A DNA stretch of 64,000 nucleotides from Acytostelium subglobosum LB1. Its lineage: Eukaryota > Evosea > Eumycetozoa > Acytosteliales > Acytosteliaceae. The notes below the pieces were generated by a model. It searched no databases and was not told where the DNA came from. It saw nothing but the letters and a program-made list of their open reading frames with translations. Made by a program: the position numbers and the translations under genes. The stretch spans positions 375,272 to 439,271 of the forward strand of contig NW_012236517.1 of the NCBI RefSeq assembly GCF_000787575.1. Reading direction: 5' to 3'. Below, piece after piece: positions 34,277-43,651 of this stretch (position 1 is its first letter; the number at the start of each line of letters is the position of its first letter).

Positions 34277-36160
34277 ATGAGCGATAATAGACAAACATCG
34301 ACATCAAATACAACGTCTACAACACCTGTAGGCGGTGCGAGTACAAGGACAAGCACAGGATTCCCAGGCACAACTTCGACAAGTCTAGGCTCAACATCAT
34401 CCGATATAAAGGAGATGTCAAATCAGTTCTCAATGTCGGATATGATGTCGGCACTCAATGTATCGTCGTCTTCCACACTGACCGACAGGGAGATGGTGAT
34501 CAAGGGCATGGTCAGCGGCACAGAGTACGGCGGCCCGCCCAAGCGCACGATCTACCTTGAGGATGACCCGCAGATCTTTGATCCGAGCGACCCCCAACTC
34601 AAAGAGGACATCATTCGAATGATCATCCAATACTTGCAGGACGAGGGTTACACAGCGTCGCTGCTCACTGTGCAGGACGAGGCCAATGTCAAGTTCACCG
34701 AGCAGCACTACAAGGCGTCTCGCATGAAGAAGATGAAGAAGGCAATACTCGAGGGCGATTGGACCGAGGTCGAGAAACTCAGCTCAAAGACCACGTTCAA
34801 GAACCAGCAGTCCTTCCTCTACGCGGTCTACAAGCAGGCCTACCTCGAGCTGATCGAGAAGGCCGAGTTCCAAAAGGCCTTTACATACTTGACGAAGCGA
34901 CTCAAGCCGCTCGAGGGCCGCCAGACCAACGCCGACGAGTTCAAGGAGCTGTGCTACCTGCTGACCTGCCGCTCAGTGCAGGAGGTGCCGTCATTCAAGA
35001 ACTGGGACGGCAGCAAGGGCTCGTCGCGCGAGAAACTGGTCGAGCAGTTCCAGTCGATGCTGGACCTCGAGGGCACCAAGACTACGGGCCTGTTCCGCGT
35101 GCCCCCTCATCGCCTGCTCACGCTGATGAAGCAGGCCATCACTTATCAGATCGAGTTTGGTCGCTACCATCCCAAGGTCGTTCCCAGGATCAAGTCGCTG
35201 TTGGAGGACTATAGCTGCTTCGTGCTGCCAAACAGCTTGCGCACGACTCTCAGCGGCCACAAGAAGAATGTCAAGTGTGTCGAGTTCATCGGCACCAATG
35301 GCCTGTCGCTCGCCTCGGGCTCTAGCGACAACACAATCAAGCTTTGGAACACAGAGACAGGCGCACTGCTGTCCAATCTTACAGGAAACACATCGCGCAT
35401 TTGGGATCTGTCGTCTTCGGCGTCGGGCAAGCTGTTGGCCAGCGCATCAGGTGATGGCCTCGTTAACATCTGGGACATCAGCCAGACTACCAAGCCAACG
35501 TGTCCACTTACGATCAAGGCGCACGAGGGTGACGCCTACACCGTCCAGTTCCACCCTGGACAGGACCACATTGCCAGCGGTGGCTACGACAAGACGATCC
35601 ACCTACACGACGTGCGCACAGGCCAACTGGTCAAGTCATTCATCGGCCACTCGTCGTCCATATCCAAGGTTATCTTCAACCCACATGGCAACCTCATCAT
35701 ATCTGGCTCCAAGGACAGCACCATCAAGTTCTGGGACATTGTAAGTGGCGTGTGCATCAAGACGCTGACCAGTCATCTGGGCGAGGTGACATCGGTGGCC
35801 ACTAACAGCAGCGGATCGCTGTTGCTGTCGGCCTCCAAGGACAACTCCAATCGTATGTGGGACATCCGCACGGCGCGCCCACTCAAGCGTTTCAAGGGCC
35901 ATCAGAACACATCCAAGAACTTCATTCGCAGCTCGTTCGGACCAAATGAGTCGCTGGTCGTTGGAGGCTCGGAGGATGGCTCCGTGTACATATGGGACAT
36001 CGAGACGTGCAACATCCTTCAGAAGCTGGAGGGCCATGCCGGCATGGTCTACTCGGTGGCATGGAGTCAGCAACAATCCGTCCTGGCGAGTAGCTCACAC
36101 GACAACACCGTCAAGCTCTGGTGGTATGATCCATCAAAGCCTGTATTCTGTGATATATAA
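34277..36160 (+). CDS. LisH/CTLH WD40-repeat protein (627 aa)
   Basis: Single exon. Residues 1-90 are Ser/Thr-rich. At about 105-135 lies a LisH motif (IIRMIIQYLQDEGYTASLL), followed by a CTLH-like helical block to about 300 with FRVPPHRLLTLMKQAITYQ. Seven WD40 blades run from about 325 to the end, with repeated GH...WD pairs (SGHKKNVKC to IKLWN, GHAGMVYSV to VKLWW). The architecture recalls SMU1 and related LisH-CTLH-WD40 scaffolds, but the blade sequences are not those of SMU1, so I do not name it. Probably a scaffold in a multi-subunit complex; nuclear or cytosolic location unknown. Confidence 0.85.
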   Translation: MSDNRQTSTSNTTSTTPVGGASTRTSTGFPGTTSTSLGSTSSDIKEMSNQFSMSDMMSALNVSSSSTLTDREMVIKGMVSGTEYGGPPKRTIYLEDDPQIFDPSDPQLKEDIIRMIIQYLQDEGYTASLLTVQDEANVKFTEQHYKASRMKKMKKAILEGDWTEVEKLSSKTTFKNQQSFLYAVYKQAYLELIEKAEFQKAFTYLTKRLKPLEGRQTNADEFKELCYLLTCRSVQEVPSFKNWDGSKGSSREKLVEQFQSMLDLEGTKTTGLFRVPPHRLLTLMKQAITYQIEFGRYHPKVVPRIKSLLEDYSCFVLPNSLRTTLSGHKKNVKCVEFIGTNGLSLASGSSDNTIKLWNTETGALLSNLTGNTSRIWDLSSSASGKLLASASGDGLVNIWDISQTTKPTCPLTIKAHEGDAYTVQFHPGQDHIASGGYDKTIHLHDVRTGQLVKSFIGHSSSISKVIFNPHGNLIISGSKDSTIKFWDIVSGVCIKTLTSHLGEVTSVATNSSGSLLLSASKDNSNRMWDIRTARPLKRFKGHQNTSKNFIRSSFGPNESLVVGGSEDGSVYIWDIETCNILQKLEGHAGMVYSVAWSQQQSVLASSSHDNTVKLWWYDPSKPVFCDI

Positions 36161-36238
36161 ATAACAACCTAAACCATCAATCAACAACCTGCTTGCTCAT
36201 CAATGTATATATTGTATTTGAATCAATCAATCAATCAA

Positions 36239-37918
36239 TCAATCATCACGTATTAGACATGTGCTGTAGGCCATTCTTGTGGGCACTGGATCATCGTCAT
36301 TGATGGGGATCCATTGATCGTTGAGCTTTGAGTATCGGTAGTTGTTGCCCGTGCCGCCAAGTTGGATGATGTCATTCGATGTGGTGTAGACAAGATGGTA
36401 GTAGTTGTTGGTGATGGGGGATGACGCGATAGTTCTGGATAGCTTTGTGGTCAGTGACAGTCTGATGGTGGCCAAGCCTACGGTCATCGTCAGTTGATCC
36501 TTGCCATCAAAGCAGCATGCAAAGAGCCAGCCGTTAACGGCGCTCTCCATGAACACCGTACAGACCTTGGTCTGCAGGCTGCACATGTAGATGTTCTTGT
36601 TGGGATGCGACACGTCTTGGTAGCCACCAACAATGTACAGTTTGGTGTCATGAATGAGTGTATGAGGGTTGGCCAGGGACAGGGGCATGCGACCGACTCG
36701 CGAGAACTGAAGTGTGTCTAGGTTGAAGCAATCGATGCGGTCTAGCATCTTTTCGTTGAAGCAGCCACCAACCAGGTAGATCAAGTTGCCGCCATCGTAA
36801 CAAGAGGATATGCTGCGTCCACCTGGCACACCAACGATCTCAATGTCGTTGAGCCATTGCTGCTCGGTGAGTGAGTAGCGAGAGTAGGTTGTTGGGGCGC
36901 CATCGCCGCCAAATATGTACACGCAGCCGCGAGCGTACACGGCCGACTCATAGATGCGTCGTCTGTTTGTAAACGCATCGTTGAGCTTAATCCACTTGCC
37001 AGTGTCCAATGAAAGCATTGCGCAAGAGTCCTTGAGCGAGGTGAAGATGTGATTGTTGAAGCTGTGCGTGGGCGAGCGAGCGGGATCTCGTTTCTTGGCC
37101 TCGACTAGTTCGAAGCACAGTCGAATGTGCTCCTTGACGTCATTCAACTTGAAGGTCATTGTGTCAACGCGATATGGGTTAGTGACCTTGTAAACGGTCG
37201 ACAGGGAGCGGGAGCCACGCTGGACGAATGCCAACAGCTGATTATCCGTGCAACGCATGAATGCAGCTTCATCACCAGGCAGGAATGAGTTGTTTAAGAA
37301 CTGCTCCATTGACTCGGATGAGTTGATTGACTCGACCAAGCGATCGATGGAGTCCATTTCGTCATCAGCCGCGTTGTCTGGTGGGTTGGGCTCGGTCTGC
37401 GTCTGAGATGTCAGCCGCTCAATCTCATCAATGATACATTTGATTGTGGATGTTGTTTGTTCGAGCTCTAGGATTAACGGCTTCTTTATCCTCTGCTCCT
37501 CCACGACGAGGAAGTGATGCAGCTCAGTGAACTGATCGGCCACCATCTTTTGAGAGGTCTGCATCGTCTCGTAGGACCATGCCAACTTTTGTAATGTGTC
37601 CCATAGCGAGTTCAAGCGTGAAGTGAATCGCTGGTACTTGATACCAGAGTTGTCACACTGTAGTTTAATGTTCTCGACTTGGTCAAAGTCGTGTCTTGTA
37701 TGCTGTGCCGCCAGACACAGAGCACAAATGATTTGATTACAATCAAAGCATATGAACCTTTGTTTCTTATTATGTGTATCACATCTTTGTAGACTGGACG
37801 TACTTGTAGTTGCAGTAGAAGTTGTATTTGTAGTAGTAGTTGTGTTGTCAATTAAGTTGTTATTGTCATTGTTGTTATCGTTGATTTTAATGTCGTCAAT
37901 GATTGTATTCTCGCTCAT
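36239..37918 (-). CDS. Diverged B-box zinc finger/Kelch-like repeat protein (559 aa)
   Basis: The most diverged full-length family copy here. The ATG at 37918 begins MSENTIIDDIKINDN, with a Thr-rich leader. The B-box is complete (CDTHNKKQRFICFDC, ICALC, closing H-x2-H). The helical linker reads QTTSTIKCIIDEIERL instead of TTTSINNIINEIANL. The Kelch part has YIFGGDGAPTTYSRYS, IYLVGGCFNEKML and LYIVGGYQDV. The end is STCLIRDD, not the usual C-x-I-Y-H. Its codon use is more C/G at third positions than the tandem copies. Standing alone between the WD40 gene and the transposon, it may be closer to an ancestral, conserved member. Confidence 0.88.
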   Translation of the reverse strand: MSENTIIDDIKINDNNNDNNNLIDNTTTTTNTTSTATTSTSSLQRCDTHNKKQRFICFDCNQIICALCLAAQHTRHDFDQVENIKLQCDNSGIKYQRFTSRLNSLWDTLQKLAWSYETMQTSQKMVADQFTELHHFLVVEEQRIKKPLILELEQTTSTIKCIIDEIERLTSQTQTEPNPPDNAADDEMDSIDRLVESINSSESMEQFLNNSFLPGDEAAFMRCTDNQLLAFVQRGSRSLSTVYKVTNPYRVDTMTFKLNDVKEHIRLCFELVEAKKRDPARSPTHSFNNHIFTSLKDSCAMLSLDTGKWIKLNDAFTNRRRIYESAVYARGCVYIFGGDGAPTTYSRYSLTEQQWLNDIEIVGVPGGRSISSCYDGGNLIYLVGGCFNEKMLDRIDCFNLDTLQFSRVGRMPLSLANPHTLIHDTKLYIVGGYQDVSHPNKNIYMCSLQTKVCTVFMESAVNGWLFACCFDGKDQLTMTVGLATIRLSLTTKLSRTIASSPITNNYYHLVYTTSNDIIQLGGTGNNYRYSKLNDQWIPINDDDPVPTRMAYSTCLIRDD

Positions 37919-38329
37919 CTATCTGACTATTATCTCTATCTAATGTTGTTATTATTATTATTACAATTGTTTTATGAATAAATAAACAAGATGAAAGATT
38001 GATGCTAAGATGAGGGCGGGTGTGGCACCAATCAAACATTGCATGCCCACACACTGCAAAGATTCTCGATCAAGAATCAATTTCGTTTGATCAATCAACT
38101 TGTCAATAGTTGGTTGCTGCTAAGGTTCTGCAGGGGATAGTCAAGGTTACGCAGAGAATTCATTTTTCAGCGGTCTCAATCCTTGGGTTCGAGCTGGTTC
38201 GACCCTGGACAACCCTTGGAACAGCAAGGGGAACCCTTTCAAACCTTATCTGATGTTAATTAAATATTTATATTTTTATTGTTGTTGTTGTAGTTGTTGT
38301 TGTGGTTGTTGTTGTTGTTGTATGATAAA

Positions 38330-39427
38330 TTAGACCTTAAAGAAATCGTCGTCTCGTCCAAAGGAGTGGAACATATTGGTCAAATATGCGATAATTGTCC
38401 AGAGTGCGTTGTGTCGTTGAATGTTGTCAGAAAGGTCGCCAAGTGATCTGATTGTGTCTGACAATATGTTCCATTTCTTCATCTCTCCAAAGACATTCTC
38501 AATGATGATCCTCACCTTCTTGATTCGATTGCTCTCATCTTTCTCTCTCAGGATACGCTCGGCATCGAATCCTTCTTTGGTGACCTTGGCTTCCAATGCC
38601 TTCAACTTCTTAGATACCTTGGTCGCCTCCTTTCCTTGACGCAGGCGATGCTCATCGAGCGTGCGTTTTCTGATCATCTTGTCTGTGTACTCCATATGAT
38701 CGATCAATGAAGCCGACTTGATCTTGGGGGTGATGGTGTTGGTGTAGTACTTCTGACCTCCTTTGAATCCTTTGTCACCGAGAATGACAATATCTTCATC
38801 GAACAGAGCCTGTAGTCTAGGTGCAGCATCCTTGTAGAGCGAGACGTCAGGCTGGGCGCCTCCCTCTGTCTTACCTACATACACGATCTTGCCACGTATA
38901 TCGCAAATGACCAACACTGCCAAAGAATACATTGATTTCTTGCCAGAATAAACAAGATCCTTGATCGTCTTGTGTGGCGGCACTTGAATCCTCTGCTCTG
39001 ACCCGTCCACAATGAGATGAACATTGTGCTTAATACCATCTTTCCATATTTCTGCATGATTGTCTCGAAGCTCTCCATTGTGAACCACATCCTGGAAGTA
39101 CCCATGGCAGTACGACTTCAATCTATCGAACACCTTGGTGAATGAGTACCTGAGCTGAGCGATTGTCAATTGATATAGGAACACACGCTCCATCATGTAC
39201 CAGGGAAGGTTGTGGCGGCACCTCATGAGGAAGACGAGCATGTCCTTGTGTTCAAAAGAGTGCTTCTCACAGAGCTGAGACACTTGACTATGGGAGAGCT
39301 TGAAGTAACTTGTGTACTCTTCATCTTGGTTGAACCATTGATCTGTAAGTGCAGAGTTGAGGGTATGGCATTTGTCAGTTAATGGACTTAGCTTGCTGGC
39401 AGCATATTTATTCTTCACCTTCTTCAA
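38330..39427 (-). CDS. DDE transposase (about 365 codons)
   Basis: DDE superfamily nuclease of the Tnp_4/Harbinger kind. The expected acidic triad is visible: Asp in LIVDGSEQRI, Asp in VILGDKGFKGG and Glu in IIIENVFGEMKKWNIL, with the usual RNRIKKVR-type basic helix before the Glu. An N-terminal helical region (SYFKLSHSQVSQLCEKH) resembles the helix-turn-helix that precedes this nuclease. The frame has no ATG at its open beginning (first codon available TTG at 39427). It overlaps the end of the zinc-cluster frame by 20 bp, so it was probably once part of a longer protein with that domain. The catalytic region looks whole. Confidence 0.8.
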   Translation of the reverse strand: MKKVKNKYAASKLSPLTDKCHTLNSALTDQWFNQDEEYTSYFKLSHSQVSQLCEKHSFEHKDMLVFLMRCRHNLPWYMMERVFLYQLTIAQLRYSFTKVFDRLKSYCHGYFQDVVHNGELRDNHAEIWKDGIKHNVHLIVDGSEQRIQVPPHKTIKDLVYSGKKSMYSLAVLVICDIRGKIVYVGKTEGGAQPDVSLYKDAAPRLQALFDEDIVILGDKGFKGGQKYYTNTITPKIKSASLIDHMEYTDKMIRKRTLDEHRLRQGKEATKVSKKLKALEAKVTKEGFDAERILREKDESNRIKKVRIIIENVFGEMKKWNILSDTIRSLGDLSDNIQRHNALWTIIAYLTNMFHSFGRDDDFFKV

Positions 39428-39457
39428 GGGTATTGTTCTTCCTCTTATTGTTCCTCC

Positions 39458-39489
<32 letters not shown>

Positions 39490-40109
39490 GGTGTTGGTGT
39501 TGCAGCTGCTTTCTTGGCCTTTGATTTAGACACTGGTTTGGTTATTGCTGGGCTTGGTGCTGCTGGGCTGGGTGCTGGGATGGGTGGTGATGTAGTTGTT
39601 GACATCGCATTATCGTCGATATCTATCGTTGCCCTGCTGGAGATACCGGTGTTCGCTTCGCACCATTGAGTCCATTTCTCTCGTTTGTTGGTTAGATACT
39701 CGACAAGGCAGTTCCATCGACAGAAGTATACAAAGACGCCAAACGTGCTGTCTGGATGGCAACACTTCAAGATGCGAGAACAACCCTTTGAACAGTTCTG
39801 GCAATGTTGGACAGAATCTCCAATGATAGGCTTCTCTGGATCGTGTTCTCCAATCGCAGGTACAGCAAGCTTCAAATAGGGCATTGACCTGGTATGGTTT
39901 GTAATATGTCCAACACTGCACATCATCATTTTTTGGTCGCCATAGTAGACAATGATCTTCTTCTCGATCTTGTTCTCTGGTGAATTGCAAGTCGCCTCTA
40001 CTATAATCCGGTTGGGATTGGTTGGGTCTCGAACGTTGGAATGCAGGAAGCACTTGGTTTGTTTGCTAGTCTCTCCATCCATCAACTTCTTGGTATGTGT
40101 GATATTCAT
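39408..40109 (-). CDS. Transposon-associated Cys-rich protein (233 aa)
   Basis: Lies directly upstream of the transposase frame, inside the inverted ends. Two Cys clusters are visible: CSVGHITNHTRSMPYL-type, then CQNCSKGCSRILKCCHPDS with FCRWNCLVEYL, a likely zinc-binding module. A Pro/Ala/Thr-rich tail with a run of ten Thr coded by ACA repeats follows, then RRNNKRKNN. Its ATG overlaps the stop of the frame before it (TGATG at 40109-40111) and its end overlaps the transposase frame. Probably the DNA-binding part of the transposon protein, or an accessory protein. Confidence 0.55.
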
Positions 40110-40486
40110 CAGCTCTCTATTGTTCTCTGCCGCACTTGTTTGGTTGGCGTCTTCATTTGCTGAAGCGTGAGTGTTGATGACAACGATGTTGGTTGTGGCT
40201 GTTGTTGTTGTGGCTGTTGTTGTTGTGGCTGTGGTTGTTGTTGTTGTTGTTGCGATAATGACTTGATGATTCCCTCTAACTCCTCTATACGCAGCCTCAA
40301 CGTGTGAGTCTCCTCCTGTGATTCTTTAGTCTGGAACATATCAATGATGATATTGTAACACAGTTTGGCGCACACGGGCAGGTGTTTGCCCAAGACCCAG
40401 ATATCCAACTCAGTACCGCAGAAGAAGCATTTGACACCTGCTTGCTTAACTCTGGTGACTATTAACTGGGTTAGCTCCTCAGACAT
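40109..40486 (-). CDS. Transposon-associated Cys/Gln-rich protein (125 aa)
   Basis: Short frame beginning MSEELTQLIVTRVKQAG. It contains CFFCGTELDIWVLGKHLPVC, a C-x2-C...H-x4-C zinc-finger-like motif, then a helical stretch and a Gln/Pro-rich tract. It ends where the 233-codon frame begins, in a TGATG overlap. Together with the next two frames it fills the transposon. Could be the real N-terminus of one long transposase broken by frameshifts. Confidence 0.5.
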   Translation of the reverse strand: MSEELTQLIVTRVKQAGVKCFFCGTELDIWVLGKHLPVCAKLCYNIIIDMFQTKESQEETHTLRLRIEELEGIIKSLSQQQQQQPQPQQQQPQQQQPQPTSLSSTLTLQQMKTPTKQVRQRTIES

Positions 40487-40792
40487 CAGATGTTGTATTA
40501 TATATATGTATTAATTGGTCGCTATTACTATGTTGGAGGTTGCAAAGGGTCATCACGGGTCGGACCTTGGATTCCAAAACAAATATTTGAAGAATCCACC
40601 CACAACACCCGTTGAACCCTGCAGAACCCAAGCTAACCTTAGCAGCAATCAAGTCAAAATAAACATACATCCTCTTATATATATTGCATCCAACCAACCA
40701 TTTTATTTAAATGATTATTAGCATGCCTCTGTTGTACAACAAACATACATTATACATTGTGTTGATTATGGAGAAGGAAGTGAATGCTAAAA

Positions 40793-42560
40793 TTAAGCCT
40801 CGACCTCCTTGTTCTTCTCCAATACAACTTCATAATCATCTCTACCATCATAGTTGTTAACTGATTCTGTCTCGGAATTGGCCTTTTCTGACGATTCGGA
40901 ATCGACTGGAACGTCTTCAAGCTCCTGAACATCAGTCTTGGTGTTGAGGGCAATGATGTTTATCTTGAAGTCTTTGGCACTGACATTGATACACTTGGCC
41001 TTGAGATCCATGAAGATCAGGACAGAGACGAGGATCACAGCCACTCCAGAACTGGCAATGAAGAGTCCCTCCACGTAGTCATAGTTGTTGTCGTAGGTCT
41101 CGAGCATTGAGTTGATGCCCATACCAACAAGTCCAATACACAGGTTCTGGAAGGCGAATGCCAGTCCATAAGCTGTGCCAAGACGGGTGGATGAGACAAG
41201 ACCAGGGAAGCAGGGCCAGATCGAGGCAGCCATGATTGCGTAGGCAAAGCCCATCAGGATCATACCAACATATGGGTCGGCAGATGTGAAGCCCAGGACG
41301 ATGTGGGAGAGTAGCAGGAGAATGGTTGATCCCCACAACCAGGACAAGTTCCTTCCGAATCGGTCGATCAGGAATCCAATCACAGGTGATGGAGCGGCGG
41401 TATAGTATGGAATACTGGTCAACACGCCTGCAAAGTCTTCAGTAACACCGAACTTGTCAATAAAGAATTGACTGTATATTAAGAATATTTGATAGATAGA
41501 TTTGATTGATTGAGTGATTGTTAGTTTGATGTGAGAGGTGAGGTAATATTTTTGATCAATGTAATAAACATACGTTCCGATGGAAACAAAGACAAAGAGA
41601 GGGATGTAGAAGAAGACTACAACAGCTATCAATACCCAGAGCATTGGAGGGAACTTAGCAATGTCCTTGATGGAGATTGGATCGTTCTTGACGGTGAACT
41701 TCTCTTTCTTGAGACGGATTGTGTCTACAGTACAAAGAAGGACGGTGGCAACCATTGAGACACCACAACAGATGGTACCGAACCATACTGCGAATGGAAG
41801 ACCCGATGACTTTATCAGTGCGGGGGTCACCTGGAAGTTGACGGCACTTCCAATTCTAGAGAAGCCTAGAGTGATGGCAAAGGCAAGGTTGAGGTCGCTG
41901 CGACCATTGAACCAGGTGGCGGTGAATGTCGACTGGGCAACACTTAGGGATTCACCTCCGAATCCAAAGATGATACGACCTAGCAGGGCCAACCAGTAGG
42001 TCTTGGAGCTTGCAGAGATGGAGAAGATGATCTGGCCAGCAAGTACCAACACACAGAACAATAGAGAGCCTAGACGAAGTCCAAACACACGATCAATCAT
42101 AAATCCTCCAAAGAATACAATGATCATGTTCGGGAAGTTGTACACAGAGTACAACAGACCATATTTCACCTCAGTCACTCCATACCATTCATCAACAGTA
42201 TCTTGTGTCAAGGCTGATGGAATATCCTATAAAATTTTTGATCAAAATTGATTGGTCGAGTGTTAGGGTGTGTCGATTTTTGATTGATTGATAGAACGAG
42301 TGATTGATTGAATAACATACATAAATATAATAACTTCCAAATGTCATTAGACACATAAAGAATAGACCAAGGTAACGAAATGAACTATCTTTGAACTTTG
42401 CCTTCTTGTCTAGTGTTTCGGTGGTATCCAGTTCGGCACCAGATGTCTCGGGAACAATCTCCTTACTTGGTTTGGAGGAGTCCATCTCATAGTCATAGTC
42501 TGGCAATGACGTCAAGTTTTCCTCATTATTGGTATGAGTTGAATTTGTTGGATAAGTCAT
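40793..42560 (-). CDS. mfsd1: MFSD1-like major facilitator transporter (523 aa, three exons)
   Basis: Exons 42560-42321, 42226-41574 and 41471-40793 join in frame to 524 codons. About twelve spans. Strong MFSD1-type matches: DIPSALTQDTVDEWYGV, YSVYNFPNMIIVFFGGFMID, RVFGLRLGSLLF, GRIIFGFGGESLSVAQSTF, PVIGFLIDRFGRN and STRLGTAYGLAFAFQNL. An acidic N-terminal tail (about 75 residues) precedes the first span. Known: animal MFSD1 is a lysosomal exporter of dipeptides that works with the partner GLMP; whether amoebae use the same partner is unknown. The second intron (41573-41472) is 102 nt, a multiple of three, and has no stop in frame. Confidence 0.9.
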
Positions 42561-43651
42561 GATTATATATATATATATTCTATATTACAACAACTTATAT
42601 TATATTATATTATATTATTATACAAATATTACAAAGTATTATCTAATAAATATATATATCTTACAAATAATAATAATAATGATAATAATAACTTTGGAGT
42701 AGTATATGATATTGATTGATGTAGAGTGTTTGCATATACTATCATTGGAACTGTTAAGTAGTTTGGTGATCTGGTCTTTAGCACTTACCTTTCCAAATCG
42801 GGAATTAGATGTGGGGAGTTTTTGATGTTGGACCCATTCGGTCCTCTCTGTTTTTCCCCCCATTTACCAACACGGTCCTCACCGGAGAACGAATCAAAAG
42901 TGTGGGTTATGGGGTCTACAATTGGGGGTGGGGGTTGAGGGTTTGGTTCCCTCGAGGGACCTTCAAGGCCTCGACTACCCCCGAGACCAATACGGAGAAC
43001 TGACACCAGGCGATCTATGTCCAAGAGTCCTGATATCTGAAAGAAAAGAATGAATGAAAGGATGATGAACGAATGTACATTGGATGTGTGTGAGTGAGGA
43101 GTGAGGAGTGAGGTGAGTGAGTGATTGAGGGTCACGTCGTCCCAACTGTCAGTTGACAAGCTCACCCATTTTGATGGTGTGTCCTGTTGCCTATTGCGTC
43201 CAGAGGTCGACTAGACGGGTCGCTCTTCGTAGCTGGAACAGCATACATCGTGTCATGGTATGTCACCTGAATGAATGACCCGACTGACTGGACAATCTGA
43301 ATGCCCCCGCATGCTCCAAAAATAAGCGTAGTGGACGGTCGGACTTTGGGTATTAATGTAAACTTCTGACTTTAATCCAATCTGGGAGCCAGTCTACTGT
43401 AGCATTGGGTTGGGATGGGGCACCGTCTGCCAAACAGAGATGTAGACGCGATAAGAGCATCCTCCAACGAGTATTCGACATCAACATCGACAGCGGGTCG
43501 TCAATGATTGTGTTTGGTATCGGTGTCGGGATGTCGGTGTCGGGTTGAACAGCACTATGCGCCACATGTGGATACTCAGTGGACATGGGTTTTGCCCAGG
43601 ACATTATCATCCTTGATTGATTGATTGGTTGTTTGATTGACAGATAAGCAC
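42561..43651. other. 1.1 kb intergenic region with a possible cryptic gene
   Basis: Lies upstream of MFSD1 and downstream of DBR1, both on the minus strand. The first 230 bp are very AT-rich. The rest is unusually GC-rich for intergenic DNA here. On the minus strand there is an 85-codon ATG frame (43610-43353), a further open stretch (about 43350-43180) ending at a GTGAGC donor, and an exon-like segment 43037-42787 flanked by TTTCAG and GTAAGT. The pieces do not join into one clean frame, so I do not call a gene. Confidence 0.35.

Larger units (their letters stand above)
38114..40648 (-). mobile_element. DNA transposon, Harbinger/IS5-like (DDE_Tnp_4 type), about 2.5 kb
   Basis: The element is delimited by imperfect inverted ends: TTGCTGCTAAGGTT then CTGCAGGG at 38114-38135, and its reverse complement at 40635-40648, with CCCTGCAG about 10 bp further inside. 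The right copy carries a 10-bp insertion between the two blocks. I could not find a matching target-site duplication. Inside on the minus strand are three reading frames: an N-terminal Cys/Gln-rich frame, a Cys-rich zinc-cluster frame and a DDE transposase. Their frames differ and overlap, so the copy is either frameshifted in one or two places or relies on unusual expression. Confidence 0.65.

Noticed and set aside
34277-36160. Identification of the LisH/WD40 gene as SMU1
   Set aside because: Domain order is similar, but the N-terminal and blade sequences do not match SMU1 as I know it; kept generic.
38180-38215. GGTTCGAGC and GGTTCGACCC strings resembling a tRNA T-arm
   Set aside because: No D-arm, anticodon arm or acceptor stem could be fitted; the strings lie inside the transposon's subterminal region.
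40600-40650. Right transposon end contains CCTTAGCAGCAA, resembling the conserved motif of dictyostelid class I small RNAs (CCTTACAGCAA)
   Set aside because: One base is inserted relative to the remembered motif, no convincing short stem was found around it, and the same text occurs as an inverted copy at the other transposon end, so a terminal repeat is the simpler reading.
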